A DNA stretch of 64,000 nucleotides from Chitinophaga pinensis (GCA_945874755.1 CAMCHR010000001.1:1-64000); one strand, 5' to 3'. Counted from the stretch's first letter, positions 1 through 10,154 are shown. Numbers and translations: made by a program. Notes: generated from the letters alone by a model not told the origin.

Positions 1-96
1 GGTGTTGAATCTGCCATCGAAATGATAGATCTTTTTATGACTACCGCATTTGAAGGTGGACGACATCAAGGCAGAGTGGATAAAATCACTTGCTGA
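1..96 (+). CDS. rpiB: Ribose 5-phosphate isomerase B, C-terminal fragment (truncated by window start)
   Basis: Frame 1 reads GVESAIEMIDLFMTTAFEGGRHQGRVDKITC*, with the RpiB-like FEGGRHxxRVxKI tail. Confidence 0.7.
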   Translation, partial: GVESAIEMIDLFMTTAFEGGRHQGRVDKITC

Positions 97-156
97 TAAG
101 ATATTTCAAAAAAAATAACTACATTTAAATTAACTATTTCAATTAAATAAATCAAC

Positions 157-1611
157 ATGCGTAAAATTTTCATTGTACTGCTGAGTTTGAGTATTGGATT
201 TGTGAATGCACAAACCATTGATGCCAACACTGCAGCTAAAACCATCACAGCAGCAGGCTTAAAAAAACACCTTAGCATCATTGCTGGCGAGGAAATGCAA
301 GGCAGAGAAACTGGAACAGAAGGAGAAAGAAAAGCGGCTAGCTATTTAGTAAGCCAATACAAGAAAATGGAACTAACACCTGGCAATGCTGGATCTTATA
401 GAATGCCATTTAGTTTGTTTCAAGATAAATTAACAAGTTCAAGTTTGAAGGTCAATGGTGCAAGCTATACTTTAGACAAAGATTTTTGGACCAGCGCAGC
501 TGCTGCACCGCAAAAAGTATTTACAAGCAGTGAGTTATTTTATGTAGGCGCTGAATTCAATGACAAGTCTACTTTAGATGTTAGAGGTAAATTATTAATC
601 AGCACAGAAGGCAAAGAAAGAGCCATGAGTAAAACAATGGCAGCGCAAAAATTAGGTGCAATTGGAATTATCAATATTGCAAAAACAAATCCAACTATGT
701 CTAGCAACTTAACTGGTAGATTGGCTTTTGCTGCCAACACCAATACTTTTATAAGCATGACAGTTTCTAAAACTGTTGGCGCTGCATTATTGGGTGGTAC
801 AAAAGAATTCAGTGATCAAGAATGGGAAACAATCCCTGTTGGCAAATATACTGCTGCTATAGAATGGATATCGGACAGAACAAATGTGACTATACCAAGC
901 GCCAATGTCATTGCTTATATGCCAAGCAAAGAAAAATCAGACGAGTATTTATTCATCACAAGTCATTATGACCATGAAGGTATTAAGAATGGTGTGATCT
1001 ATTATGGCGCTGATGATGATGGATCAGGTACAACAGGTGTAGTTGCGATTGCAGAAGCATTTGCATATGCAAGAAAGAAAGGATTTAGTCCAAAAAGAAA
1101 TATTGTTTTCATGAATGTATCGGGTGAAGAAAAAGGATTACTAGGCTCTAAATATTATGGAGACCATCCTATTTTTCCATTGGAAAAAACGACTGCCGAT
1201 TTAAACATCGACATGATTGGTCGTATTGATCCAACTTATAAAGGAGATTCGATGAACTATGTGTATGTGATTGGAGAAGATAAGTTGAGTAGTGATTTAC
1301 AACCTATCACAGATAAAGTCAATAAAAACTACAATATGGAATTGGATAGAAGATTCAACGATCCTAAAGATCCAAATCGTTTTTATTACAGAAGTGACCA
1401 TTACAATTTTGCTGCAAAAGGCGTACCTGTAATTTTCTATTTCAACGGGACACACGCAGACTACCATAAACCTACAGACAGAGTAGAAAAAATCAATTTT
1501 GATTTGATGGAAAAAAGAACAAGAATTATTTTTGAAACTGCATGGGATATGGCAACAAGAGAAGACATGTTAAAGCGCGATATGCCTTTGAATATGCCTG
1601 CTACAAGATAG
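157..1611 (+). CDS. M28 family metallopeptidase, secreted, with PA-like insert
   Basis: Signal peptide; SHYDHEG, GADDDGSGT, SGEEKGLLGS, DMIGR and SDHYNF zinc-peptidase motifs. Confidence 0.88.
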   Translation: MRKIFIVLLSLSIGFVNAQTIDANTAAKTITAAGLKKHLSIIAGEEMQGRETGTEGERKAASYLVSQYKKMELTPGNAGSYRMPFSLFQDKLTSSSLKVNGASYTLDKDFWTSAAAAPQKVFTSSELFYVGAEFNDKSTLDVRGKLLISTEGKERAMSKTMAAQKLGAIGIINIAKTNPTMSSNLTGRLAFAANTNTFISMTVSKTVGAALLGGTKEFSDQEWETIPVGKYTAAIEWISDRTNVTIPSANVIAYMPSKEKSDEYLFITSHYDHEGIKNGVIYYGADDDGSGTTGVVAIAEAFAYARKKGFSPKRNIVFMNVSGEEKGLLGSKYYGDHPIFPLEKTTADLNIDMIGRIDPTYKGDSMNYVYVIGEDKLSSDLQPITDKVNKNYNMELDRRFNDPKDPNRFYYRSDHYNFAAKGVPVIFYFNGTHADYHKPTDRVEKINFDLMEKRTRIIFETAWDMATREDMLKRDMPLNMPATR

Positions 1612-1629
1612 TCCGCATCTAACTACATA

Positions 1630-1661
1630 AAAAATGCCCCTTATTGCTAAGGGGCATTTTT
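1630..1661. terminator. Bidirectional intrinsic terminator
   Basis: Perfect 13-bp stem aaaaatgcccctt/aaggggcattttt with 6-nt loop, A- and T-flanked, after the peptidase stop. Confidence 0.85.
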
Positions 1662-1692
1662 ATTTCTAATATATTTTTTATACAATACTAGT

Positions 1693-1798
1693 GTTTGAAA
1701 TAAATACTAATCCGAGCGAGAAGACGCGAATGAGCGTCTGATGGAAGCCCGTAAATTCTTCTTGCGAGCGTGAGCGAGGATTAGGTATTTTTTCGAAC
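1693..1798. repeat. GC-rich inverted-repeat (REP/MITE-like or structured RNA) element
   Basis: Imperfect ~21-bp terminal arms gtttgaaataaatactaatcc / ggattaggtattttttcgaac enclosing nested hairpins (agacgc-gaatga-gcgtct; gcgagaaga/tcttcttgc). Confidence 0.55.
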
Positions 1799-1812
1799 GT
1801 ATTTTTATTGGA

Positions 1813-2787
1813 TTACTGACCTAATATGTATGAGAATACCAATGGCACGACAATCGTGGCATCACTCTCTACAATAAACTTAGGCGTATGGATATCTAAT
1901 TTACCCCAGGTAATTTTTTCGTTTGGAACTGCACCAGAATAAGATCCGTAAGAAGTGGTACTATCACTAATTTGGCAGAAATAGCTCCAGAAAGGCACAT
2001 CATGCCATTCAAGATCTTGGTACATCATTGGTACCACACAGATTGGGAAATCACCAGCGATACCTCCACCCACTTGGAAAAATCCAACACCCTTCCCACC
2101 ACTATTGGCACGGTACCATTCTGTTAGTTGCACCATATATTCAATACCGTTTTTAACCGTACTTGCTTTTAATTCATTTTTTATAACATAGCTAGCAAAA
2201 ATATTTCCAGTCGTGCTATCCTCCCATCCTGGTACCACAATTGGAATATTCTTTTTAGCCGCAGCGACCACCCAGCTATCCTTAGGATCAATTTCATAAT
2301 ATTGCTCTAACTCGCCGCTCAAAATAACTTGATACATAAACTCATGCGGAAAATAACGCTCCCCTTTTGCTTCCGCTTCTTTCCAGAACTTAACAATATG
2401 CTTTTGTAATCTTCTAAATGCTTCCTCTTCTGGAATACAAGTATCCGTCACACGGTTATAATGGTTTTCTAATAAATCCCACTCATCCTGTGGTGTTAAA
2501 TCTCTATAATTAGGTACACGCTTGTAATGACTATGTGCTACCAGGTTCATCACGTCTTCTTCTAAATTGGCACCAGTACAGCTGATAATCGCAATTTTGT
2601 CTTGACGGATCATTTCCGCTAAACTGATGCCCAATTCGGCCGTGCTCATGGCACCAGCCAAGCTCACTAACATCTTGCCTCCTTCTAATAAATGCGTTTC
2701 ATACCCTTTAGCAGCATCTACTAAGGCAGCAGCATTAAAATGTCGGTAATGGTGCTCTATAAACTGTGAAATTGGTCCTTTGCTCAT
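1813..2787 (-). CDS. Deoxyhypusine synthase-like family protein
   Basis: DHS-family features: SCTGANLEEDVMN, GGGIAGDFPICVVP, TWGKL near the C-terminus, DATIVVPL. Confidence 0.82.
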   Translation of the reverse strand: MSKGPISQFIEHHYRHFNAAALVDAAKGYETHLLEGGKMLVSLAGAMSTAELGISLAEMIRQDKIAIISCTGANLEEDVMNLVAHSHYKRVPNYRDLTPQDEWDLLENHYNRVTDTCIPEEEAFRRLQKHIVKFWKEAEAKGERYFPHEFMYQVILSGELEQYYEIDPKDSWVVAAAKKNIPIVVPGWEDSTTGNIFASYVIKNELKASTVKNGIEYMVQLTEWYRANSGGKGVGFFQVGGGIAGDFPICVVPMMYQDLEWHDVPFWSYFCQISDSTTSYGSYSGAVPNEKITWGKLDIHTPKFIVESDATIVVPLVFSYILGQ

Positions 2788-2892
2788 GTCAATTGATTTG
2801 ATGCAAAAGTAATTTATTTAAGCAGATTTGCCCAATTCATGTAAAAGGTTCCTAAGGCAAAATTTTGTACCTTGAGCATCAAATTGAACGCC

Positions 2893-3564
2893 ATGAACAC
2901 TAAAAAATACGGTCCTTGGCTTGTGGCCCTAATGATTATCGCCCCATTCATTTATGGTGCCTTGATTTTTCCTCAATTACCTAGTAAAATTCCTACCCAT
3001 TTTAATATTGAGGGGAAGGCAGACGCTTGGGGTGGACCATCTAGCATTTTTTTAGGCCCAGGGATTATGGGGGCGGTGAGCATTTTTGTTTATGTGCTAT
3101 TATCAAACCTAAAAAAAATCGATCCTAAAAAATACGATGAAGCCAACGATACACTTTATAAGGATTTTGCCGTTTTAACGGTTGTTTTTTTAAGTATCTT
3201 AAGTTTGATTATTATTTATTCATCCACCCATGCAGATGAGATCAATGTAGGCAAATTGATTTTACCATTGGTTGGATTATCTTTTGCAGGACTTGGATGG
3301 TATATGCCCAAGTTTAAGCAAAATTATTTTGTAGGATTTAAATTGCCTTGGACATTAGAAAATGTAGACAACTGGAATGAGACACATAAAGTAGCAGGAA
3401 AAATTTGGATCTATGGTGGATTGTTTCAAGTTATTGCTACTATATCCTTATCCATGAAATTTGGTTTCATATGCTTTATGATAGCAACCGCTATAATGGT
3501 CATCATCCCAACTGTTTTTTCTTACCGTATGTTTAAAAACGGAAATCAAATAAAAAATATCTAA
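2893..3564 (+). CDS. SdpI/DUF1648 family membrane protein
   Basis: FPQLPSKIPTHFNIEGKADAWG (DUF1648) and GFKLPWTLENVDNWNETHKVAGKIW (SdpI-type) motifs; multiple TM segments; ATG at 2893 preferred over TTG 2872. Confidence 0.8.
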   Translation: MNTKKYGPWLVALMIIAPFIYGALIFPQLPSKIPTHFNIEGKADAWGGPSSIFLGPGIMGAVSIFVYVLLSNLKKIDPKKYDEANDTLYKDFAVLTVVFLSILSLIIIYSSTHADEINVGKLILPLVGLSFAGLGWYMPKFKQNYFVGFKLPWTLENVDNWNETHKVAGKIWIYGGLFQVIATISLSMKFGFICFMIATAIMVIIPTVFSYRMFKNGNQIKNI

Positions 3565-3584
3565 TTAAATAATACCAATTTACA

Positions 3585-4736
3585 ATGAGCAATAAAAATA
3601 ATTTAGGGACCAAATTCATTCATGCAGGTGCACATCCGGATCCAAGTACAGGCGCTATTATGATGCCAATTTACCAAACCTCTACTTATGTACAATCCGC
3701 GCCTGGCGTACATCAGGGCTATGAATATGCAAGAAGTCAAAATCCTACAAGATTCGCTTTAGAAGAAGCATTTGCAGTGATTGAAAATGCAAAATTTGGA
3801 TTGGCTTTTGCAAGTGGTGTGGCCGCAACAGACGCAGTAATGCGTTTACTAGTTCCGGGGGACGAAGTGGTTGCAGCACATGATATGTATGGAGGTTCTT
3901 TCAGGTTGTTTTCAAAAGTGCATGAGAAGATGGGCATCAAATTTATTTATGTAGATACTTCTGATGTCAATAATGTCGCAGCTGCTATGACAGCAAAAAC
4001 AAAATTAATTTGGGTAGAAACACCTACCAATCCTTTGATGAATATTACGGATATCGAAGCGGTATCAGCCATTGGTAAAAAACATAACTGCATTATTTGT
4101 GTAGACAATACATTTGCCTCTCCTTATTTACAAAACCCATTGGATCAAGGTGCCACCATTGTAATGCACTCAGCTACTAAATATTTAGGGGGTCATAGTG
4201 ATGTGATACAAGGTTGTTTGATGCTAAATGATCAAACACTAAGAGACCAATTGTATTTTATTCAAAAAAGTACGGGCGCAGTGCCAGGACCACAGGATTG
4301 CTTTTTAGTCTTAAGAGGGATCAAAACATTGCATGTAAGAATGCAAAGACATTGCGAAAATGGCGAACAAGTAGCCGCCTATTTACGTCAACATCCAAAA
4401 GTGGCAAAAGTATACTGGTGTGGCTTTACAGACCATCATAACCACGATATTGCTAAAAAACAAATGCGTGGATTTGGTGGCATGATGAGTTTTGTATTAA
4501 AAGACGACAGTGTTGCAGCAGCAACAAAAGTATTGTCAAGTACAAAGATATTTTCATTGGCCGAAAGTTTAGGCGGTGTAGAATCCTTGATCAATCACCC
4601 TGCAAGTATGACCCATGCATCTATACCTCGTGAGCAAAGAATTGCCAATGGATTAGCAGACGGCTTAATTCGTTTAAGTGTAGGGATTGAAGATGCCGAA
4701 GATATCATTGCAGATTTAGCACAGGCCATTGGATAA
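3585..4736 (+). CDS. Trans-sulfuration PLP enzyme (cystathionine gamma-synthase/lyase type)
   Basis: YEYARSQNPTRFALE, SATKYLGGHSDVIQG PLP-lysine motif, C-terminal SLGGVESLINHPASMTHASI. Confidence 0.9.
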   Translation: MSNKNNLGTKFIHAGAHPDPSTGAIMMPIYQTSTYVQSAPGVHQGYEYARSQNPTRFALEEAFAVIENAKFGLAFASGVAATDAVMRLLVPGDEVVAAHDMYGGSFRLFSKVHEKMGIKFIYVDTSDVNNVAAAMTAKTKLIWVETPTNPLMNITDIEAVSAIGKKHNCIICVDNTFASPYLQNPLDQGATIVMHSATKYLGGHSDVIQGCLMLNDQTLRDQLYFIQKSTGAVPGPQDCFLVLRGIKTLHVRMQRHCENGEQVAAYLRQHPKVAKVYWCGFTDHHNHDIAKKQMRGFGGMMSFVLKDDSVAAATKVLSSTKIFSLAESLGGVESLINHPASMTHASIPREQRIANGLADGLIRLSVGIEDAEDIIADLAQAIG

Positions 4737-5515
4737 TGAACCCTGCAATCAAACAATTACTCAATCAAAAAGTAAAGCAATACAATCATATTGACTTTAT
4801 CGAAAAAGATCCAATTAGTATACCCCATTTATTTACAAACCAGCAAGACATTGAAATTGCTGCTTTTTTTGCCGCCATTTTTGCTTGGGGCAATCGTACC
4901 ACCATTATTCAAAAGAGCAAGGAATTGCTAGAAAGAATGGACAATGCACCTTTTGAATTTTGTACCCAACACCAGCCAAAAGATTTAAAAAAATTAGCGG
5001 GCTTCGCACATCGCACTTTCAAGGATACTGATTTATTGTATTGTATCGCTTTTTTTAAACAACATTATGCAGCAAATAAAAGTTTAGAAACTGCTTTTTT
5101 CAAGGATCAAAAATCAGGTAAATCAATAAAGACAGTAGAAGCTGGATTAATCAATTTTAAAAATTACTTTTTTTCAATTGACGATGCACCACATCGTACC
5201 AAAAAACATATTGCATCTCCCGAAAATGGATCTACTTGTAAAAGATTGAATATGTTTCTAAGATGGATGGTGCGTAAGGACCAACATGGGGTTGACTTTG
5301 GCTTGTGGAAAGCTATTTCGCCTGCCGATTTAATCATACCCATTGATGTGCATGTGGCAAGGGTGTCAAGAACTTTTGGACTGATCTCCCGTCCTCAAAT
5401 AGATTGGTTGACCGCCTTGGAATTAACTGATTATTGCCGAACTTTAGATGCAAGAGATCCTGTCAAATACGACTTCGCCTTATTTAGTTTAGGTGTCACA
5501 GAAAAAATCAGATAA
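4736..5515 (+). CDS. TIGR02757 family protein
   Basis: FAAIFAWGNRTTIIQKSKELL, MFLRWMVRKDQHGVDFGLW, IPIDVHVARVSR; ATG overlaps the upstream stop (taatg). Confidence 0.8.
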   Translation: MNPAIKQLLNQKVKQYNHIDFIEKDPISIPHLFTNQQDIEIAAFFAAIFAWGNRTTIIQKSKELLERMDNAPFEFCTQHQPKDLKKLAGFAHRTFKDTDLLYCIAFFKQHYAANKSLETAFFKDQKSGKSIKTVEAGLINFKNYFFSIDDAPHRTKKHIASPENGSTCKRLNMFLRWMVRKDQHGVDFGLWKAISPADLIIPIDVHVARVSRTFGLISRPQIDWLTALELTDYCRTLDARDPVKYDFALFSLGVTEKIR

Positions 5516-5525
5516 AAACAGCCTC

Positions 5526-5837
5526 ATGGAAAAAACATTTTCCGAATTAGAACAACTAGGCCCTAGTGATTTAATCATCTATATCAATGATTGCATACAA
5601 CATGACTTTAACAAGTTGGTGCAATTACTATATCGGATAGATGTATCGGAAGAGAAATTAAAATATATATTACAATTAAATCCTAACGAAGACGCAGCAA
5701 AATTAATTGCAACAGTGATTGTAGAAAGATTGGCTGCTACCAAAGCAGCAAGAGCAAGTTTTAGTACTGCAAATAAAATAGACGCACCGGATACAGTAAA
5801 CAATGCACAGGATGAGGAAGAACTAGAGCGATTCTGA
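5526..5837 (+). CDS. Hypothetical small acidic protein
   Basis: Open frame directly downstream of the TIGR02757 gene; ATG at 5526. Confidence 0.6.
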   Translation: MEKTFSELEQLGPSDLIIYINDCIQHDFNKLVQLLYRIDVSEEKLKYILQLNPNEDAAKLIATVIVERLAATKAARASFSTANKIDAPDTVNNAQDEEELERF

Positions 5838-5894
5838 CTGCTAATTGAAAAATTTACGTATCGAAATTTAACCAATCACTCAATACTTAATTTT

Positions 5895-6593
5895 TTATAA
5901 ATCTCCCAACTGTGGACGCATCACAATATCTTCTACCACCGCTTGAGGACTTAATTGTGTCGCTGCATAAACCATTTTTGCAATATCATCCGCTTCCATG
6001 ATACGATCTTCTGGCACCCCAGAACCCTTCCAGCTATTGGTATAAGTGGCTCCAGGACAAACTGCGGTCACTTTAATCCCTTTGTCTTTTAATTCTAGTC
6101 TTAGGTTGGTAGAAAATCCAAGCAATGCATATTTAGAAATACTATAAGATCCTCCATGTGGATAGGCCTGTAAAGAAGCGATAGAACAGATATTGAAAAT
6201 ATGACCTTGTTTTGCTTGGATCATCGCTGGTAAAAGATCACGAGTCAAATGATAAGCAGATAATAAATTAGCATTCAATTGGGCTTCTAATTGTCCATCC
6301 GGTTCGTCTTGTAATTGACCAGGCAAAAAATAGCCCGCATTGTTCACCAATACATCCGGGGTGGTTCTTGCTAAAACCCATTCAGAAAAACAATGCACCT
6401 GTAATTGAATAGACAAATCTGCATGTACAAAATCCACCTTAACAGCTGGATATGTTTTTTGTAAGGCTTTAGCCGCATTTGCAAGGTCGGCAGGCGTTTT
6501 ACTAGTTAGATACAAATTGTGTCCAGCTGCTGCAAAAGCATTTGCAATGGCAAAACCAATCCCTTTTGAAGCACCAGTAATAATGATATTCAT
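5895..6593 (-). CDS. SDR family oxidoreductase
   Basis: TGASKGIG, NNAG, YSISKYAL catalytic motifs; ATG at 6593 preferred. Confidence 0.9.
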   Translation of the reverse strand: MNIIITGASKGIGFAIANAFAAAGHNLYLTSKTPADLANAAKALQKTYPAVKVDFVHADLSIQLQVHCFSEWVLARTTPDVLVNNAGYFLPGQLQDEPDGQLEAQLNANLLSAYHLTRDLLPAMIQAKQGHIFNICSIASLQAYPHGGSYSISKYALLGFSTNLRLELKDKGIKVTAVCPGATYTNSWKGSGVPEDRIMEADDIAKMVYAATQLSPQAVVEDIVMRPQLGDL

Positions 6594-6670
6594 AAATTCA
6601 TACTTTACTAGATAAAGATAACAAGCAATACGGTAATTTAGCGTTTCAATTACCAATTCATCTATTACCC

Positions 6671-7366
6671 ATGGCGTATAAAGACCTATTTTTTGACTTA
6701 GACCATACCATTTGGGATTTCGAGAGCAATTCTAAGGAAACCATTCAAGAACTATACACCACGTATCATCTAGCGGAACTAGGCATTGTCGATTTTGATG
6801 GATTTTACAACACTTATTCAGCACACAATCACCGTTTATGGGACCGATACACCAAGGGCTTTATCAAACAAGAAGAGTTGAGATGGAAAAGGGTGTATTT
6901 AAGTTTATTAGATTTTAAAGTAGCCAATGAACCATTGGCAAAAGAAATGTCTCAGGCTTATTTAGAGATTCTTCCCAACAAAAAACATTTATTCCCCTAC
7001 ACCATCGAAATATTAGAATACTTAAAACAGAAGGATTATAAAATGCACCTCATCACCAACGGATTCGAGTCGGTGCAATTTAAAAAAATAAAAAATTCAG
7101 GAATAGCGGATTATTTTACCGAAGTCATTACTTCGGAAGCAAGTAATAGTTTAAAACCTCAAAAGGAAATTTTTGAATACGCTTTAAAAAACGCCAAGGC
7201 AACTGTAGCAGAAAGTATTATGATTGGAGACAACGAGTCGGCGGATATTCAAGGAGGGATCAATATAGGGATGGATACCATTTTTGTGAATCATATTCAA
7301 GCCATCCCAACCATTCCGGCAACCTATACCATCACGCATTTAAAAGAATTGGAAACCATCTTGTAA
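6671..7366 (+). CDS. HAD superfamily hydrolase, YjjG-type noncanonical pyrimidine nucleotidase
   Basis: FFDLDHTIWDFE, ITNGFE, MIGDNESADIQGG. Confidence 0.85.
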   Translation: MAYKDLFFDLDHTIWDFESNSKETIQELYTTYHLAELGIVDFDGFYNTYSAHNHRLWDRYTKGFIKQEELRWKRVYLSLLDFKVANEPLAKEMSQAYLEILPNKKHLFPYTIEILEYLKQKDYKMHLITNGFESVQFKKIKNSGIADYFTEVITSEASNSLKPQKEIFEYALKNAKATVAESIMIGDNESADIQGGINIGMDTIFVNHIQAIPTIPATYTITHLKELETIL

Positions 7367-7380
7367 GAAGTTGATGGGTA

Positions 7381-8037
7381 TTACCATCTAGCAAGCACCG
7401 TGACCCCACCTTTAACCGTATCCCCTATTTTACAATTGATTTGGGTGCCAATTGGCAATAACAAATCTACCCTACTACCAAATTTGATGAAACCATACTC
7501 ATCAGATTGATTGAACTTGGTTCCAACAGCAGCATAGTTACAGATTCTTCTTGCAAGTGCACCAGCAATTTGTTTTAATAAAATAGTACCTTTTTCATGT
7601 TCCACTACAACGGACCATCTTTCATTGTCGGTCGAAGATTTAGGATGCCATGCCACTAAAAATTTGCCAGGATGGTATTGGTTATAAATAATATTTCCAG
7701 CAACAGGCAAACGATTCACATGCACATTGGCTGGACTCATAAATACACTTAACTGAATTCTTGGTTCTTTATAAAATTCATCTGGCATCACTTCCTCAAT
7801 CACCACCACTTTCCCATCTGCAGGAGCAACAATTGCAGCAGGATCCATCGTTAATAAACGATTGGGCATCCTAAAAAAAGAGACGATGAATAAAAAGAAA
7901 GCCACTGTAATTAAAAATACAGACCAAGCTATTAAAGCACTTATTGGAAATAAATAAGAGAAATTAAGTAAATTCAAAACACCTACAACAAATGCAACCA
8001 ATGCAATCGTAGCTGTTCCTTCTCTGTGTATGGTCAT
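7381..8037 (-). CDS. psd: Phosphatidylserine decarboxylase family protein
   Basis: ADGKVVVIEE, FMSPANVHVNR, C-terminal FGSRVDLLLP self-cleavage GS motif. Confidence 0.88.
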   Translation of the reverse strand: MTIHREGTATIALVAFVVGVLNLLNFSYLFPISALIAWSVFLITVAFFLFIVSFFRMPNRLLTMDPAAIVAPADGKVVVIEEVMPDEFYKEPRIQLSVFMSPANVHVNRLPVAGNIIYNQYHPGKFLVAWHPKSSTDNERWSVVVEHEKGTILLKQIAGALARRICNYAAVGTKFNQSDEYGFIKFGSRVDLLLPIGTQINCKIGDTVKGGVTVLARW

Positions 8038-8066
8038 AAATAGCAATTTTGCCAAAGGTAATTCAT

Positions 8067-8975
8067 CTAAAAGATAAATTGAAGCAATATCCAAACAAAT
8101 GGTCCTGCAAACAAGATAGAATCGAATCTGTCTAAGAAGCCACCATGTCCAGGCATCATACTACCACTGTCTTTCACGCCTGCCAAGCGTTTCAATTTAC
8201 TTTCAAAAAGATCGCCCAAATTCCCCATCACAGATGCCACAAATGTGATCATATAGAGGTACTTGGTCGCGATAGGAATATACTGCCCTGCAACAGTGGA
8301 TAAAATCACAACAGATAAAATAATGCCAGCAATTGTACCTTCCCAAGTTTTCTTAGGTGAGATGGGAGAGATGGGCGTACGGCCAATAAATGAACCAACG
8401 ATATACGCCATGGTATCATTCACCCAAACTGTCACAATCACTAAAATGGGCACCATCAATTCTATATTTGGGAAAAACATGGACATGGATGAATTTAAAA
8501 ACATGCCCCTCATGGCGTAAAATAAAGAAAGGCTAATTGAAATATAGATGAATCCAAAAAAACTAATCGCTACATTTTTGACTTCCGCCTTTCTTGCAAA
8601 TACATCTGCCACCATCATCAATACAAGGGCTACTGGCATGGCTTTCAAGCCAATCCATCTTAAACCAATTCCTTGAAAATTAGCAGGTAAACTATTTTTT
8701 ATAAAATCGGGCAATACAATATCGGTTGGCGCTAAACTAGTCATCATTAAAGTACCCACCACCAAGACACCCCATTGATGCAATTTTGAAATTTGGTTAT
8801 AAGAAGGAAATATAATTCGCATCAATTTTTGGTATTCATACAAACAACCAATTTGTATCAACAAAAACAAAGCAAAATAAGACAAGTTATTAAAAAGTAG
8901 TCCTGCTAACATGATCAACACAAATACAATAGCAGACAATGCCCTTACTTTAAAAACAGAAAAATTAAAAGCCAT
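8067..8975 (-). CDS. cdsA: Phosphatidate cytidylyltransferase
   Basis: Polytopic; SPKKTWEG and GDLFESKLKRLAGVKDSGSMMPGHGGFLDRFDS signature. Confidence 0.93.
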   Translation of the reverse strand: MAFNFSVFKVRALSAIVFVLIMLAGLLFNNLSYFALFLLIQIGCLYEYQKLMRIIFPSYNQISKLHQWGVLVVGTLMMTSLAPTDIVLPDFIKNSLPANFQGIGLRWIGLKAMPVALVLMMVADVFARKAEVKNVAISFFGFIYISISLSLFYAMRGMFLNSSMSMFFPNIELMVPILVIVTVWVNDTMAYIVGSFIGRTPISPISPKKTWEGTIAGIILSVVILSTVAGQYIPIATKYLYMITFVASVMGNLGDLFESKLKRLAGVKDSGSMMPGHGGFLDRFDSILFAGPFVWILLQFIF

Positions 8976-9001
8976 GAAACCTTTTTTAAATTTATATAAA
9001 A

Positions 9002-9202
9002 TTAATTTATCTCAGCAATAATACTTAGCGCTTTTTCCTCAAATATAGAAGGCGTGTATAATTCAACCTCTCCTAAAAAAACGTAAGAAGTATCCTGTTT
9101 GTTTAACAACTTAGTAGGAATGCCTTGCTCCTCTAAAAGTCCTGCTACCATTGTTGTGTAAGCTAACTGCGTATTACTAAAAATCTTTTTCCAATCCTGC
9201 AT
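9002..9202 (-). CDS. DUF2007-type small protein
   Basis: 66 aa; MVAGLLEEQGIPTKLLNKQD...GEVELYTP pattern; overlaps the downstream CPBP gene end. Confidence 0.6.
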   Translation of the reverse strand: MQDWKKIFSNTQLAYTTMVAGLLEEQGIPTKLLNKQDTSYVFLGEVELYTPSIFEEKALSIIAEIN

Positions 9203-10091
9203 CTGTGGTTTTTTTGAGTTGTTTGAACAAAATAAACAATGCCACTAGTCCAATGATCACCCAATAATAAGTGAGGTTAGAGTCCATTACTTGGTCTATT
9301 TTTTTGGGATTATTTCTTACTGCATACAAGGCAGACACACCAATGGCATTGTTGACAAAATGCATTAATATAGGCAACCAAATTGTTTTAGTATAATAAT
9401 AAATTAAGCCAAGTACAATCCCCAAAGACATTCTTGACAAAAAACCAAAATAAGAAAAATGAAATGCACTAAATAAAATAGCAGTGATCAAAATCGCTAA
9501 CAATGGCTTCCCAGACCAGTCTGTAATAATTTTTTGAAGTGTCGCTCTAAAATATAATTCCTCTACTATGGCCGGCACCACTGCAATAGCCACAATCGCA
9601 AGTATTAAATCACCAATAGAACGCATTTTAGTCATCGCCATCAACGCTTTTTTATATTGCGCTTCTAGGTCCGTTGCCCAATTTCTAATGCTAGTAGAAA
9701 AAGTAATTTTATCTGTAAGATCTCCTAATGCACCACTCAAAATCAATCCAGTGAAAGCTAGTAAAATAACAATTCCTACCTGTTTTTCATTCCTGATGGG
9801 CTTGAACCCTAAATTAGAAGCGAAAGTTCCTTTGGTAAAATAAGCCACCACTAAAGCTGGCACACCAAAGGCAATAATAGAAGCAAATGCATTGGCAATT
9901 TGCGTCATGCTTGTATTTTCGGGTTGTAATAAAACAGACTGGATCTCCATAAATGGCACATGCAATGCAGCTGCCACAATCGAAAATGTAATTAAGCCCC
10001 CAAGAATCATACTCAATCCAGTCATGGCAATGAATAAAACCATCCTGAAACCGGGGCTCATATTAAAAATAGAAGTTTCATTAGTATACAT
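9177..10091 (-). CDS. CPBP family intramembrane metalloprotease
   Basis: EELYFRATLQ, HFSYFGFLSRMSLGIVLG and HFVNNA motifs. Confidence 0.9.
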   Translation of the reverse strand: MYTNETSIFNMSPGFRMVLFIAMTGLSMILGGLITFSIVAAALHVPFMEIQSVLLQPENTSMTQIANAFASIIAFGVPALVVAYFTKGTFASNLGFKPIRNEKQVGIVILLAFTGLILSGALGDLTDKITFSTSIRNWATDLEAQYKKALMAMTKMRSIGDLILAIVAIAVVPAIVEELYFRATLQKIITDWSGKPLLAILITAILFSAFHFSYFGFLSRMSLGIVLGLIYYYTKTIWLPILMHFVNNAIGVSALYAVRNNPKKIDQVMDSNLTYYWVIIGLVALFILFKQLKKTTDAGLEKDF

Positions 10092-10154
10092 GTCAATGCA
10101 ATTAATTGGTACCTTTGCCGGGCGTATCGATTAGATGCAAGATAATGAATTCAT

